DNA from: Halichoerus grypus
Lineage: Eukaryota > Chordata > Mammalia > Carnivora > Phocidae
Direction: 5' to 3'
Assembly (NCBI RefSeq): GCF_964656455.1
Contig: NC_135720.1
Coordinates: 110,992,696 to 111,056,695 of the forward strand
DNA length: 64,000 nt
The notes below the pieces were generated by a model that saw nothing but the letters and a program-made list of their open reading frames with translations, was not told the origin of the DNA and searched no databases. Both the position numbers and the translations under genes were made by a program. Below are positions 8,479 through 19,262 of this stretch, one piece after another; within the stretch, counting starts at the first letter, position 1, and every line of letters starts with the position of its first letter.

Positions 8479-10069
8479 CCTAAGGTTCACGAACCCCAAA
8501 GAAACTTCTAACCATGAGTTTCTCTGAAAGTCCTCTTTCAGTTGTGAGGACCATCATAAACAGTTCTTCATTCAGCACGTAATTGTTTAGAACCCGTAGC
8601 AACTTGCTGTAGACCTTCCCTCAAAGAGTCAGACGGGGAGGAGAAGATGTGAATCCCCGCTAACTGTCCCACCATGGAGCAGAGAGTGGTCTGGGGCCTG
8701 GAGATGGCGTTGCAGAGAGGCCTCAAATCACAGGAAGGATTTGGCCAGGGCAATGCGGTGGGGGAGGGAGTCTCCAGCAGTGGGAAAAGCCTGAGCAGAA
8801 GCCCAGAGGCTGGGAAGCTGCAGTCTGTCTGTCCAGGCTCCGGCACAGATTTCACTCTGGCTTTGCAGGTGGCAAGGGAGGTAGGGAAGACAGTGAGCAG
8901 GCCCACCCTTCAGGGAGCTTGCAGGTCTTGGACCCTGGCTGACCGCTATGAAAGGCTGTCAGGAAGCCCCTGAGCAGGGGAGATCCTAGAGCTGATGGGG
9001 TACTTAGGGAAGCAATTTTTGGTTAAGCAGTGAAAAGGAGGGGTCCCCCCATTAGTGGCCTTGGGGCAGGGTGGTGGAGGAAGGAGAAAAGATGTGGGAA
9101 TTGAGGGGGATAAGAACGGGGGTGGGTGGAAGAGCTCCAGGATGGGGAAGAGAGGGGGTCCCTTTGGGGCTGGTGAGGAGCCTGAAAGGCATTGGGGCTT
9201 GGGCCTATTGAAGCCTGTGTGGCACCTCCCGGCCCACTGGGAGCTGGCCATAGCCATCTGATGGGTCCATCTGCTGGCGAGGGTCCCCACCCAGGCCTGG
9301 CCCTGCTGCTGGGGAAGGGGGTGTTTCTTGCTGTCCTGTTCCCTCCTCTTCCCTCCCCTCGTAGCCCACCTGGCAGCTCTGAGCACCAGCTGTCCCCAGA
9401 CCTTGTGTCTTTCGGGCCAACTCCTTTCAGCTCAGGCAGGTAACATTTGGTGACTCTCCCCCACCGGGGGTCTGCTATCTGGTGTCACAGATGGTGTGGC
9501 TTTGTCTCTGGACAGCGTCATGGAAATGCCAGCCACCAGGTGCTAAGATTCATTCCCCCTTCCCTCTGAGCCAGATCCTTCGTATCACTGGGGGCTCGAG
9601 GCGGGCTGGACGAGCCAAGAAGGGGCATGACATGGCCTGGGCACCTTCGCCAAGCCACGATCCCCTCCCTCTTTTCCAGGGCCCCCAGCACCTCCAGAAT
9701 TCCAGGCCCCTGTGGCCGTGGGCACACGAGCTCAGCACCCACAGGCAAATGCCCTCAGCGTTTCACTTCCTCTGTTTTTCCCGTGGCTATGTGGCACAAA
9801 TACCAACATCTCTCTTTAAAGCAACTCCCTCTTTTTCTTAGCATTGTCCGAAGCGTCAATATTAGAGAAATCGTGAGTTTGAAGGACTTGCCTTTATTCA
9901 TTTCTCAAAACATACATCTAAGTATCAAACGTTTTAAAGTCCATTCCTGTGCTTCCAGAAAAATCATCCCACGCCAGGGGTGTGCACTGTGTGCTTTGGG
10001 AATCCTGCTCTGTGCTCAGTCATAGGCCCCACTGCCTGGGACAACTCCACTGTTTAGAGGAAGAAGGAT

Positions 10070-10110
<41 letters not shown>
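10070..10110 (+). repeat. (GT)n microsatellite in MDGA1 intron
   Basis: A pure GT run of about 20 units, about 240 bases before the third MAM exon. It is complementary to the (CA)n tract in the 3' UTR at 11846-11893. Confidence 0.97.
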
Positions 10111-10111
<1 letters not shown>

Positions 10112-10350
10112 GGGGGGGATCAGCTGATTAGAAAGGAAGGGAAGGAATGAAAGAAAATTTGCAGGCGTCCTGATGAATTGAAGCCCGCTGCTGTCGTCTC
10201 TGTCCCGTGTTGAAGGTGCCCCTCGCCGCCCCCCCCCCCCCCCCGGGGATAACGGGATGTGAACCAGTCTGGGCTGGTGCTGTAGGCAGTGGCGGGGCAG
10301 GGGGCCTTGTCCAGACCCTCACTGCCCCCTTCTCTTCATCCCCACCACAG

Positions 10351-10481
10351 GCTCCCTCAACCTCCTGGTGCGGTCCCGGAACAAAGGGGGCCTGGACACG
10401 CACGCATGGTCCCTCAGTGGCAATAAGGGCAATGTGTGGCAGCAGGTGCATGTGCCCATCAACCCCAGCGGGCCCTTCCAG
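10351..10481 (+). CDS. MDGA1: MDGA1 exon: MAM domain, part 3
   Basis: Exon of 131 bases, entered in phase 1 (Gly) and left in phase 0 after GPFQ, donor GTGAGT at 10482. It encodes GSLNLLVRSRNKGGLD, then HAWSLSGNKGNVWQQVHVPI, the conserved MAM strand with the Trp of NVWQQ. No cysteine is present, as expected for this section. The next exon continues with IIFEGVRG. Confidence 0.96.
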
Positions 10482-10707
10482 GTGAGTCCAGCGGGCCCGG
10501 GGGCCCCTCACAGGCTCCCCCAGCCCTCAGGCCGGTGCTCTGACCAGGGAGCACTTAGGAAGACTCCGGGCTCCCTCCGGGGAGCTGGGGAGAAACCCAG
10601 GCGGGGGTGTGGGGGCTTCCAAGTGGACTGAGGGGAAGGAAGGGGTTGGGGGCTCTCTCAGGAAGAATCCCCTAATCCCTGCTCTCTGCTCTCTGACCCC
10701 ACCCCAG

Positions 10708-10816
10708 ATTATTTTTGAGGGGGTTCGAGGCTCTGGCTACCTGGGGGATATCGCCATAGATGACGTCACACTGAAGAAGGGAGAGTGTCCCCGGAAGCAG
10801 ATGGATCCCAATAAAG
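10708..10816 (+). CDS. MDGA1: MDGA1 exon: MAM domain, part 4, and linker
   Basis: Exon of 109 bases, phase 0 at the start and phase 1 at the end. It encodes [20 protein letters not shown], the closing MAM signature (F-E-G, G-D-I-A-I-D-D), then TLKKGEC with the fourth MAM cysteine, and PRKQMDPNK as a linker. The donor is GTGCAA at 10817, weaker than the consensus GTRAGT. If the following intron were kept, the frame would add only Gly-Ala-Arg and stop at 10825-10827. Confidence 0.95.
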
Positions 10817-11559
10817 GTGCAAGATAGGGAGGGAGGGAGGGAGGAGCCGAAGGTAGGGGGAGCGGTGTGGGTAGGCATCTGTCTGTGTCAGGGCTGAATG
10901 GGGGTTCAGAGTGACTGTGTGATGCGTGTGTCAGGGACTACGTGAACAGGGGCTGGTGTGTTTGGGCCCCATCTTGGGCCCCACCCTGGCTCAGGTTATG
11001 GGGCCTTTGTAGGGCGATGAGAACTGTGCCCTCCTGTGAACTTACTGAGTTATTACAGTACCCAGATGCCTCCTCTGTCTGCGTCTGGGTATGTCTGTGT
11101 GTGGGGAGGGGGCAGTGGGGGGGGCAGATGTGAACGTGTGCCCCACCCCCCAGGGCCAGGTGTTTGCAGTTGTAACAGCTGGGATTTATTGAGTCATTAC
11201 CATGCACCAGGCAGCGTGCAAAACCCTGTATATGCACGATCTCATGTCGTGAGGACAACAGCCCCCTGGGGTGGCACTGACTATTGGACTCATTTTACAG
11301 ACGAGGAAACTGAGGCCCATGGAGGTCAGGTGAATTGCTCCGTGTCTTAGTGAGCTGCAGAGCCAGGATTTGGACCCTGGAGGCTTAAGTTAAGCCCCAC
11401 ACCACCCAACCTCACATCTGTGCTTACGGGTGTGTCTGTGTGCAGTGAGGGCAGCGTCCCCCTTTAGGTTCCCCCCGAGAGAGGGGGCAGCTTGCTAGGC
11501 CCCGGCCTTACCGAGCTGACCGGGGCCCCGGCCTGTGTCCCTTCTCTCTCCTGTCGCAG
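10817..11559 (+). other. MDGA1: Last MDGA1 intron
   Basis: Donor GTGCAA, acceptor GTCGCAG ending at 11559. It contains an antisense MIR at 11170-11390 and a GT-rich stretch near 11085-11140. The rest is unremarkable. Confidence 0.88.
11170..11390 (-). repeat. MIR SINE, antisense
   Basis: It has CATGCACCAGGCAGCGTGCA, CGATCTCATGTCGTGAGGAC, TTTTACAGACGAGGAAACTG and CAGAGCCAGGATTTGGACCC, in the order of a reverse-strand MIR. Confidence 0.85.
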
Positions 11560-11651
11560 TGGTGGTGATACCAGGCAGTGGAGCCCCCCGCCAGCCCCAC
11601 CCACAGCTCTGGGGGCCCATGGTCATCTTCCTCTTGGCATTGCAGAGATGA
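11560..11651 (+). CDS. MDGA1: MDGA1 last coding exon: GPI-attachment signal and stop
   Basis: It encodes 30 residues in phase 1: VVVIPGSGAPRQPHPQLW, then the hydrophobic tail GPMVIFLLALQR and a TGA stop at 11649-11651. A small-residue stretch (PGSGAP), a polar spacer and a short hydrophobic C-terminus without a cytosolic tail are the features of a GPI transamidase signal. The tail is removed and the protein is anchored to the outer leaflet of the neuronal membrane. The Gly-Ser-Gly region is the likely attachment site; the exact residue cannot be fixed from sequence. Confidence 0.96.
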
Positions 11652-11845
11652 TGAGAGCTGCGTGGCCCCCCCACCCCGCCCCCGGCACACCAAAGTGTCC
11701 ACATCGTACCAAAGACTGACCCCCGCCAGCCGGGGTGCCCAGGGGCAGGGCCGGCCTGCCAGGGAGGGGGCCTGCATTGGCTGCGAGGATGAGCCGAGAA
11801 ACAAGGACAGAGGCCCGGCGCTGAGGCCCTGGAGCCGGTCGTCTG

Positions 11846-11868
11846 ACACACGCACACACGCACACACT

Positions 11869-11893
<25 letters not shown>
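11846..11893 (+). repeat. (CA)n microsatellite in the 3' UTR
   Basis: A CA-rich run, interrupted at the start (CACGCACACACGCACACACT) and then pure, about 200 bases after the stop codon and directly before an ATTAAA. CA-rich RNA is bound by hnRNP L; complementary to the intronic (GT)n. Confidence 0.95.
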
Positions 11894-11897
<4 letters not shown>

Positions 11898-11899
<2 letters not shown>

Positions 11900-11903
11900 T
11901 AAA
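11898..11903 (+). terminator. MDGA1: Possible proximal poly(A) signal ATTAAA
   Basis: ATTAAA, the commonest variant hexamer, lies right after the (CA)n tract, about 250 bases past the stop. No clear GT-rich downstream element follows within 40 bases, so use is uncertain. Confidence 0.35.
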
Positions 11904-13804
11904 GCACAAGTTTCTATCCGACCGGCCAGCACCTTCTTTTCTGCGGAGACAAGGGACTCGCCGGAATGGCGTCTGCCACCCCAGGGACCTCGGCGCCACG
12001 TGGGCGTTGTCCTGGCTGCACCTGTTCCTAACTGGTGACCTTCCCTCGTTCCTAACTCAGCCCAGTGGCTTTACCAGAAGGGAGCCAGAAGGGGAGCTGG
12101 CTCAGGAGCCCCACCCTTGGCTGGACTCTGGGACTCCCTGGGATGAGGGAGGCTGGGGTCAAAGGAGGCCCGGGGTACTTTGTGAGCTCTGTGAATGTCC
12201 CTCTGCGGGCAGTGGCGAGGGAGGCGAGGCACCTGCCACATGCCCTTTGTTTTCAGGGCAAGGGCTGGAAGGTGGAGACCCCAGGTCACCTTGATCCCTT
12301 GACCTGTTTGTTCTTGGACGTCATATCCTCCCCACCCTGCCCCTTCGGAGGGACCCAGCACAGGGTCTCGGGCCTGGGCAGTCTGAAGACTGACACCTTC
12401 CCTCCTGCCCCATCTAACCCCACCCCACCCCACAAGGAGCTGGATTCCTGAGAGCACAATCTCCACCCTAGTCAGCTGGCCCAACCTCAGCACCCACCTG
12501 CGTCTCGAGGGAGCAGGGCTGGGGGCTTGGGGGTGGGGTGCTGGCCAGCCATTTTCTGGGCTGAGGCTTGACTTTGAGAGGAGCAGAGGAGAAGGCCTGT
12601 TTTTTGCAAGTTTGTGCCCCCATGGTATTTGGGAGTAGAGCGGAGCCTTCATTTCTTCTATACTTGGCAGGAAGGGGTGCCCTGGATAAGAGGGTGTGTG
12701 TCAAGGGGGTGCCCCAGCTCCCCCTCCACTGCAAAGCACCATCTCGTTGGCTGCTCCGTTCCCTGCCCAGTGGGGGACGGAGGGGTTTGCAGAGCTGGGG
12801 CAGGGGGCAGGGGGCAGGGCAGGTGCAGGCCTCCTGTTGCCCTGGAGCTGAGCTCATGCCCGAACTGAAAGGGCTCCCTGTCCTCGGGTTCTGGGTTGGG
12901 AGCCTAGGTGGGCACAGTGGAATCTAGCCCTCTCCTCCTCAGTGTCACCCTTGAGACCCCACCCCACGATCCATGGGAGAGAGGAGGCCCAGCCCCTTCC
13001 AGGGTGAGTCTTCATGCACGTGTGCTTGTGGCCGTGTGTGCGCGCGCGTGTGCACCTGTCTGTGTCTGGGTAGCACTGTGGGTACATCTCTGGGCAGGAG
13101 CGTGTGCACATGTGAGTCTGCACGCGCAGTTACACATATCCGTCTGTGAGGCCGGTCTAACCCCTGGCTTGGTGCGTGCCTGCGGGATGTCGGCATGCAT
13201 GCCCCCCTCCACGAGTGACATGAATGTGTGTGGGGTGCTGGCCAAATATACCACCGGCAGCCCTATTCTGTAGCCTCAAGCTGCCTGCCACCGCCTGAAT
13301 TTCTACCTTTCATCCCCTACGGATGACAAAGAGCTTACAGACGACCCTATTGAAATGCGAGCACCTTTGGTGGGGCGTGTTACAGGGCTTGGCCTGGAGC
13401 CTTCCGGGGGGACAGCAGGGGGAGCAGGGCAGTGCCAAGAGGCAGGCGGGGCACCTCTCACTGCTCCGTGGCCTGTGCTGTCGTCACCAACAGCTGGGGC
13501 GGCTGGGCCAGGCCTGGAGCGGGGCCTTCTGATCCCCCCGCCAGCCTGGCTGCCTTGCTGGCCCAGCCGAGGCCTCTCTCCAAAATGAGTGGCTCCAGGT
13601 TCCCAGAACGCACTTCCATCCCGTCTGCTGAGTATTGTTTCTTAATTGTCCCATCTGTGCAGGGTCTGTTGCCCCAACTAGACTGTGAGCTCCTCCTCCG
13701 AGCCTTCCAACCTTCTCCCCCGGCCCATCCCAACCTCATGCCCAGCACAGGTGGGCCTGATAGGGGAATCACCGTGGGCTTTGCCCAGTGGAATGGATTC
13801 TATA

Positions 13805-13978
13805 AATCAGTGCTTCCCAGTCCTGGCTACAGAATCGAACCACCAGAGGGTCTTTTAGAAAGCACGGATGCTTGGGTCCTATCCCCAGAGGTTCTGATTT
13901 AATTGGACTGATGGGCAGCCTGGCATCAGAAATGTTTAACAGCTCCTCGGAAGAACCCAGGAATGCGAACCACTGGCC
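13805..13978 (+). mobile_element. MER5A-like hAT DNA transposon remnant
   Basis: Order of blocks as in MER5A: AGTGCTTCCCAGTCCTGGCT, AGAATCGAACCACCAGAGGG, CCCCAGAGGTTCTGATTTAA and a GCGAACCACTGG end. Non-autonomous, about full length (190 bp family). Confidence 0.75.
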
Positions 13979-16150
13979 TGCCAGGGGCTTCCTCTGCGCC
14001 CTTGCTGGGGTGGGTACGGAGGTGCAGAGAGGAATGGCACCGGGCACCTCCTCCTTGGGGCACCGAGGTCCTTGGTCCTCCTGTGTGCATGGGCGAGGCT
14101 GGTGCCTGTGTGCGTGTGTGTGTGTGCGCGTGTGCAGGTCTGCAGGGAGTGTGTGTGTCTGTGCGTACTAGCACTAACAGTGCGTGATGGGTGTGCCGGT
14201 CTGTGTGTGGGAGGATGGGGTCTGCAAGGAGGAAGGGTATTTGTGTGTCCCGGTGTTCGTGTGTCTGTGTCTGCCTGTGAGTCAGCACGTCTGTGTCATG
14301 TCACCTGGGCCATGGGCGTCAGCGTCTGTGCGCTGGTGGGTGGCCCATGAAGACCCCCGGCCCAGGGGAGACCAGGCTGGCTGGATCCGGCGCGTCTCCC
14401 CTGTGGCAGTCTCGCCCTCCGGGTCAGGGTGGCTGAGGCATTTTGTGGCCTTAAAACAGGGAGTCCAGGGTCAGCTCTCAAGGTGTTGGGGTTTGTTCAC
14501 TCCAGTTTCCCCCGTTTGATGTCTTGGGGAGACCCCTGGGGCCAGGTGCTGTACAGGCAGAAGAGGGGGAGTCTCAGCTGGGCTGTGCTGCCCCTGGGAC
14601 CACGGGCAGCCACCCGGGGTACCCAGCTAAACCTGCAGACCGTGCCCCCGCCTCCCGGGATGCTCCTCCCACCTTGCCTTCTCTGGGATACCCTGCCGCC
14701 TCTTTCCCGTTCATTCTCCTTTCTCCCTGTGCTTGGTGGAAGCCCCTGGCTCAGGCTCTCACTGGTGGAATGGGCCTCAGAGGGCCAAACCCCTCCTTGT
14801 GTAAATGAGAAAGGTGCAGGGGGCGGATTGGCCCAAGGTCACACAGCCAGTTGGGGTGGAGCTAGCCTTGGAAGCCCGGTGCTCCCACCCTGGGGCTGTC
14901 ACACTGCGGGCCAAGGCCTCCTACCAGGCAGCAGCGCCGGGCTTGGTCCACCTGCCCTGTCTTCTGGCGCTGGTACAGATGTTAGAGATGTTACCGGGCA
15001 CCTGCTCTAGGAGCGGTGCTGTCTCCCGCCCCAAATTCTGGCCTCTCATCCCAGGCCACTGCTTCTCCCACGCTGCCTCCCCCTGCCCACACTGGCTTTA
15101 GCTACTGCCCAGGCTCCCAGAGAGAAGGGACTGTTTCCCCTCCCCGGCCCTCTGTCTTCACGTGAGCCTGGGCTGCGAGGGATGATCGGTGTGTCCTGGT
15201 GTCCTTGTCCTGTGGGCTTCCCCCTAAGGACCAAGAGGGATGGCGTGAGAGGGTACAAAGTCTTGTGTTTCCCTTTCCCTGGACTCAGAGAGCTTGGCAG
15301 TATTTCCAAGGTCTGTCCCAAGGAATGGAGTGGATGAACATGCTCTGGAGAGTCCCTGTAGGGCCACGGGTTGAAGTTCTGGGCTCTGGGGAGCTCTCCC
15401 CACTTCCAAAGGCAAGATAGCACACCCCTCTCTGTTGAATCAGTGCTGAGTGTGAGAGTGTGTGTCTGTGAGGGTGAAGGGGTCTGTGTGGGGGTGTGAG
15501 TATGTGTGTGTATGTGTGTGAGGGTGTGTGCTGGGACAGAAGGACCACTCCTTCCTAGGGAGCCCTTGACCCTGAGAGCTGGAAGGGACCTTAGAGACCA
15601 TCTAATCCAGTGCCCCCATGGTACAGGTGAGAAAGCTGAGGTCAGAGACATGGCACTTGCCCACCATCACCCCTCCCTCGTGTCCCCTGAATTCATTTCC
15701 CAGAGGCCCCACTAGGAGGGCCCTCCCTCCCAGTACCTCCCCACCCCCTCCCAGCCACCCCCATAATCACCGTCTCAGCTCAACTCTGCTGGCCTCTCTG
15801 CCCCAGCGGTCTCCAAGCATCCTTCCTGCCCCAGGTGGCCAGCTCACCAAGGCCTTTATCCCCAACCCAGGAGAAGGGGCAGGGGAAGGAGGGGACTGCT
15901 CCAGCCCTGAAGCCTCCCAGACTTGAGAGAAAAGCCAACCCTTCCATGCCCAGGCCCACCCCACCACCAAGGTAAAAGCACAACAGGAGACCCTCATTCA
16001 TGGGTGAAAGGTCTTGGGGTTGTTCTAGTCAGACGACCCCATCCTCACCCCTTTGCCTTGCTCTCTGTCTCCACCCCAACCTCTTTGTCCTTCTTTCACC
16101 CCCAAGCCCCCCAAATGTAACCTCTAGTTGCGGACGCGGTTGTTTCAATC

Positions 16151-16156
16151 AATAAA
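16151..16156 (+). terminator. MDGA1: Distal poly(A) signal AATAAA of MDGA1
   Basis: Canonical AATAAA in TCAATCAATAAAGCTGCAG, with cleavage expected around 16165-16175 and a GT-rich downstream element (GGCTGTGTGTGTGGGCGG) at about 16182-16200. All three parts of a strong mammalian polyadenylation site are in place, so this is the likely end of the gene. Confidence 0.75.
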
Positions 16157-16364
16157 GCTGCAGTGTTCTAGTGCTCCGGGTCCGGCTGTGTGTGTGGGCG
16201 GCAGGTGGGCCAGGAAGGGGCACGGGTGAGTGGCTACGGGGTCTTTTCAGACCTCTGGGGAGAGCCCTTCTCTTTGGCACCTGCTATCATGGGTCCTGCT
16301 CTGCCCCCCGGATGGTGGGGACCTGCATTCTGGTCTCCAGCCCAATGAGCCTGGTGTCCTCATT

Positions 16365-16556
16365 CATTTGTTCCTTGAAGAAATACTAGCCAAATACTGC
16401 CTTCATGGATGCTCCTGCTTTAGTGGGGGAGACAGACACCAAGCTCATAATTACACCAGGAAACACATCATTATGAATACAATTAGCGCTGTAAGAGCAG
16501 GTTCTCATTTGGGCTAGAGATTCAGGGACAACTTCTCTAAAGAAGAGGCATTTAGG
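16365..16556 (-). repeat. L2 LINE fragment, antisense, left part
   Basis: It has CATTCATTTGTTCCTTGAAG, TTAGTGGGGGAGACAGACAC and TTCTCTAAAGAAGAGGCATT, the antisense order of L2. It continues at 17761 (GGAGACCTAAAGAATGACTG, GGCTTCCAAGCAGAGGGAGC) after an L1 insertion that split it. Confidence 0.75.
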
Positions 16557-17746
16557 ATGAAAGACCTCAATGTCAGACAGAAATCCATCAAAATCCTAGG
16601 GGAGAACATAGGCAGTAACCTCTTTGACATCAGCCACAGCAACCGTCTTTCAAGACACGTCTCCAAAGACAAGGGAAACAAAAGCAAAAATGAACTTCTG
16701 GGACTTCATCAAGATAAAAAGCTTCTGCACAGCAAAGGAAACAGTCAACAAAACCAAGAGGCAGCCCATGGAATGGGAGAAGATATTTGCAAATGACACT
16801 ACAGATAAAGGGCTGGTGTCCGAGATCTATAAAGAATTTCTCAAACTCAACACCCAAAAAACAAATAATCGAGTCAAAAAATGGGCAGAAGACATGAACA
16901 GACACTTCTCCAAAGACATACAAATGGCTACCAGACACATGAAAAAATGTTCAACGTCATTAGCCATCAGGGAAACTCAAATCAAAACCACATTGAGATA
17001 CCACCTTACACCAGTTAGAATGGCAAAAATTAACAAGGCAGGAAACAACAAATGTTGGCGAGGATGTGGAGAAAGGAGAACCCTCTTATGCTGTTGGTGG
17101 GAATGCAAGCTGGTACAGCTACTCTCGAAAACTGTATGGAGGTTCCTCAAGATGTTAAAAATAGAGCTACCCTATGACCCAGCAATTGCCCTACTAGGTA
17201 TTTACCCCAAAGACACAGATGTAGTGAAAAGAAGGGGCACATGCATCCCAATGTTCATAGCAGCAATGCCCACAATAGCCAAACTGTGGAAGGAAAACAG
17301 ATGAATGGATAAAGAAGATGTGGTCCATATATACAATGGAATATTACTCAGCCATCAGAAAGGATGAATACCCACCATTTGCATCGACATGGATGGAACT
17401 TGAGGGGATTATGCTAAGTGAAATAAGTCAAGCAGAGAAGGACAATTATCATATGGTTTCACTCATATGTGGAACATAAGGAATAGCATGGAGGACAATA
17501 AGGGAAGGGAGGGAAAACTGAAGGAGAAATCAGAGAGGGAGACAGGCCATGAGAGACTCTGGACTCTGGGAAACAAACTGAGGGTTTCAGAGGGGAGGGT
17601 GCTGGGGGGATGGAGCAGCTGGGTGATGGGTATTAAGTGTTGTGAAGAGCACCGGGTGTTATACGCAACTGATGAATCACTGAACACTACATCAAAAACT
17701 AATGATGCACTGTATGGTGGCTAACTTAACATAATAATAATAAAAA
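16557..17746 (+). mobile_element. 5'-truncated L1 LINE (ORF2 C-terminus and 3' UTR)
   Basis: Sense-strand L1 with the C-terminal part of ORF2: [54 protein letters not shown] and the Cys-rich [19 protein letters not shown] motif. It is broken by frameshifts (before 16640) and a stop at 17302-17304. The 3' UTR has the carnivore L1 end (GATGAATCACTGAACACTAC, AAAAACTAATGATGCACTG) and an A-rich tail. The element is flanked by the 14-bp direct repeat AAGAGGCATTTAGG at 16543-16556 and 17747-17760, a target-site duplication. It cannot move by itself. Confidence 0.95.
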
Positions 17747-17760
17747 AAGAGGCATTTAGG

Positions 17761-17870
17761 GGAGACCTAAAGAATGACTGGAGTTAGCCTAGCAGGGCAG
17801 AGGGAGGCTTCCAAGCAGAGGGAGCAGAACTAACAAAGGCCCAGAGGGATGAAAAACCATAGAAGGCTCA
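17761..17870 (-). repeat. L2 LINE fragment, antisense, right part
   Basis: Continuation of the L2 piece at 16365-16556 beyond the L1 insertion: GGAGTTAGCCTAGCAGGGCA, CAGAGGGAGCAGAACTAACA, AAGGCCCAGAGGGATGA. Confidence 0.7.
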
Positions 17871-18869
17871 AGGAAGGGGAAGAAGGATGAAGAAGGAGGA
17901 ATAAAGTTGGTCAACCGCTGCACCAACTTGGCCTTTCCCTTCTCAGCCCTCCAGCCCCCCATCCCTCCTCCACTCCCTGACTCCCCTCACAGGCTCTGGG
18001 TTCCTTCCTGGCCCCATACGCCCCCCTATAGGCACTCCAACGGGGGCTGCCTCCATCATTCACCACCAATGAGCTGCCCCATCCTGTTCCCAAATCATTT
18101 TGTACCAACATTTTCCTTTTTCCCAGAACCCTCCCAGAATCCTAGAACTTCAGAGCTGCGAGGTCCTTAAAGGTCACTTATTTCAACCATCTACTACTGT
18201 TTTCCTTAGGAGAAACAGCTTGCCAAGATCATGGGGGCGGGCAGTAATGAGGAAAATTCACTCTCCTGTGCACATTTGTGCAGTGGCCCCAAACTAGGGC
18301 ATGGGTGTCATGATACGAACTAGGGTGAGATCAAGCAAATGACAAAAAGAGTCTCACATTACTTGGTTACAATGATTCAGGTAGGTAGAGCAGATAGTTT
18401 CATTTCCATGCTCCCGATGGATAAACTGAGGCTCTGAAAGGTGACAAGACTAGGGGTTCCCTACCCCAGCTTAATCAGCTCACATCTTGGGTAACTTTTT
18501 GCTGCCACACTTGGGATTCTTCTTCCAAGAGCTTAGGACCATCACTTCTCTAGGTTGGCTCATTGTGTATAAGGAAGAGAGACCCACTCAAGCTCACTCA
18601 CTCAAGTACAGGAACATTATTGCAAGGATATACATAGTGAGGGGGACAGCCACTCTCAGAAACCCAAACACGAAAGGAACAGGGATGGGATTCTTGAACC
18701 AGATGGCGTTCTGGATTTAAGGTAGCTCTAGGAGATTATGGCCCCTCACCTGTAACAATGGTCGCAAATCCTTTGTTATCTTACCTATAGAGGGGAAGTC
18801 TAATTCCCTTCTCCCTGAATCTGGATTCATCTTAGTGACTTATTTGGCCAGTAGAATATGACATTCTGA
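17871..18869. other. Intergenic, mostly unassigned
   Basis: No gene is seen. MIR-like pieces occur at about 18130-18240 (GGTCCTTAAAGGTCACTTAT) and 18395-18445 (GATAAACTGAGGCTCTGAAA). The rest is unique sequence of unknown role. Confidence 0.6.
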
Positions 18870-19262
18870 GATGAAAATGCCTTGAAGCTTCAGCTAAGGT
18901 CCCTTGGGACATTCTCTCTGGAAGCCCGGAACTACTGTGTAGGATGTCCTACTCCCCTGAGACCGCCATACTGGAGAGGCCACGTGAAGGGCTCCAGTGG
19001 ACTGCCCCAGCTGAGCTCAGACTTCCAACCGCACCCCACCCCCCCAAGCACCAGATATGGGAGTAGAGCTGCCTTGGACCATCCAGATCAGCCCATCCAC
19101 TGGCTGAATACCTTTGCCAAATGCCACATGGAACAGAAGAATCGCCCAGCCAAGCTTTGCCCAAATTCCTTACTCACAAAATCAAGGGATCTAATGAAAT
19201 AATTATTATTTAAAGCCCATGAGGTTGGGGATAGTTTGCTACAACAGCAATAGATAAGCACC
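18870..19262 (+). repeat. MaLR-like LTR remnant
   Basis: It has CCAGTAGAATATGACATTCT, GGAAGCCCGGAACTACTGTG, TCCTACTCCCCTGAGACCGC, CATACTGGAGAGGCCACGTG and the end TTTAAAGCCCATGAGGTTGG ... GCAATAGATAAGCA. This end resembles MaLR-type LTR 3' ends. The family assignment is tentative; no coding part remains. Confidence 0.5.

Larger units (their letters stand above)
6921..10350 (+). other. MDGA1: MDGA1 3.4-kb intron inside the MAM domain
   Basis: The longest intron in the window. It carries MIR, L2 and L1M fossils (listed separately), a (GT)n tract at 10070-10110 and a 16-base C run at about 10229-10244. 8960-9830 shows nothing recognised. 9830-9960 is AT-rich, unlike its surroundings, and also unassigned. 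Acceptor AG at 10349-10350. Confidence 0.85.
11652..16172 (+). other. MDGA1: Probable MDGA1 3' UTR
   Basis: From the stop codon to just past the AATAAA at 16151 there is no other gene signal, and the sequence is GC-rich and mostly unique. It contains the (CA)n tract, a MER5A fossil, GT-rich stretches near 13030-13150, 14100-14300 and 15440-15535, and MIR-like pieces near 14800-14880 and 15575-15660. A 3' UTR of about 4.5 kb is inferred from the strong polyadenylation site; transcript evidence is not available here. Confidence 0.6.

Noticed and set aside
220..11651. MDGA2 instead of MDGA1
   Set aside because: Exon sequences such as VEPSSQDVRQALGRPV and the short tail GPMVIFLLALQR match MDGA1; MDGA2 is AT-richer and has much longer introns. 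This rests on memory of the proteins, not a search.
16624..17304. 226-codon open frame as a host gene
   Set aside because: It is the C-terminal part of L1 ORF2 with an L1 3' UTR, A-rich tail and target-site duplication.
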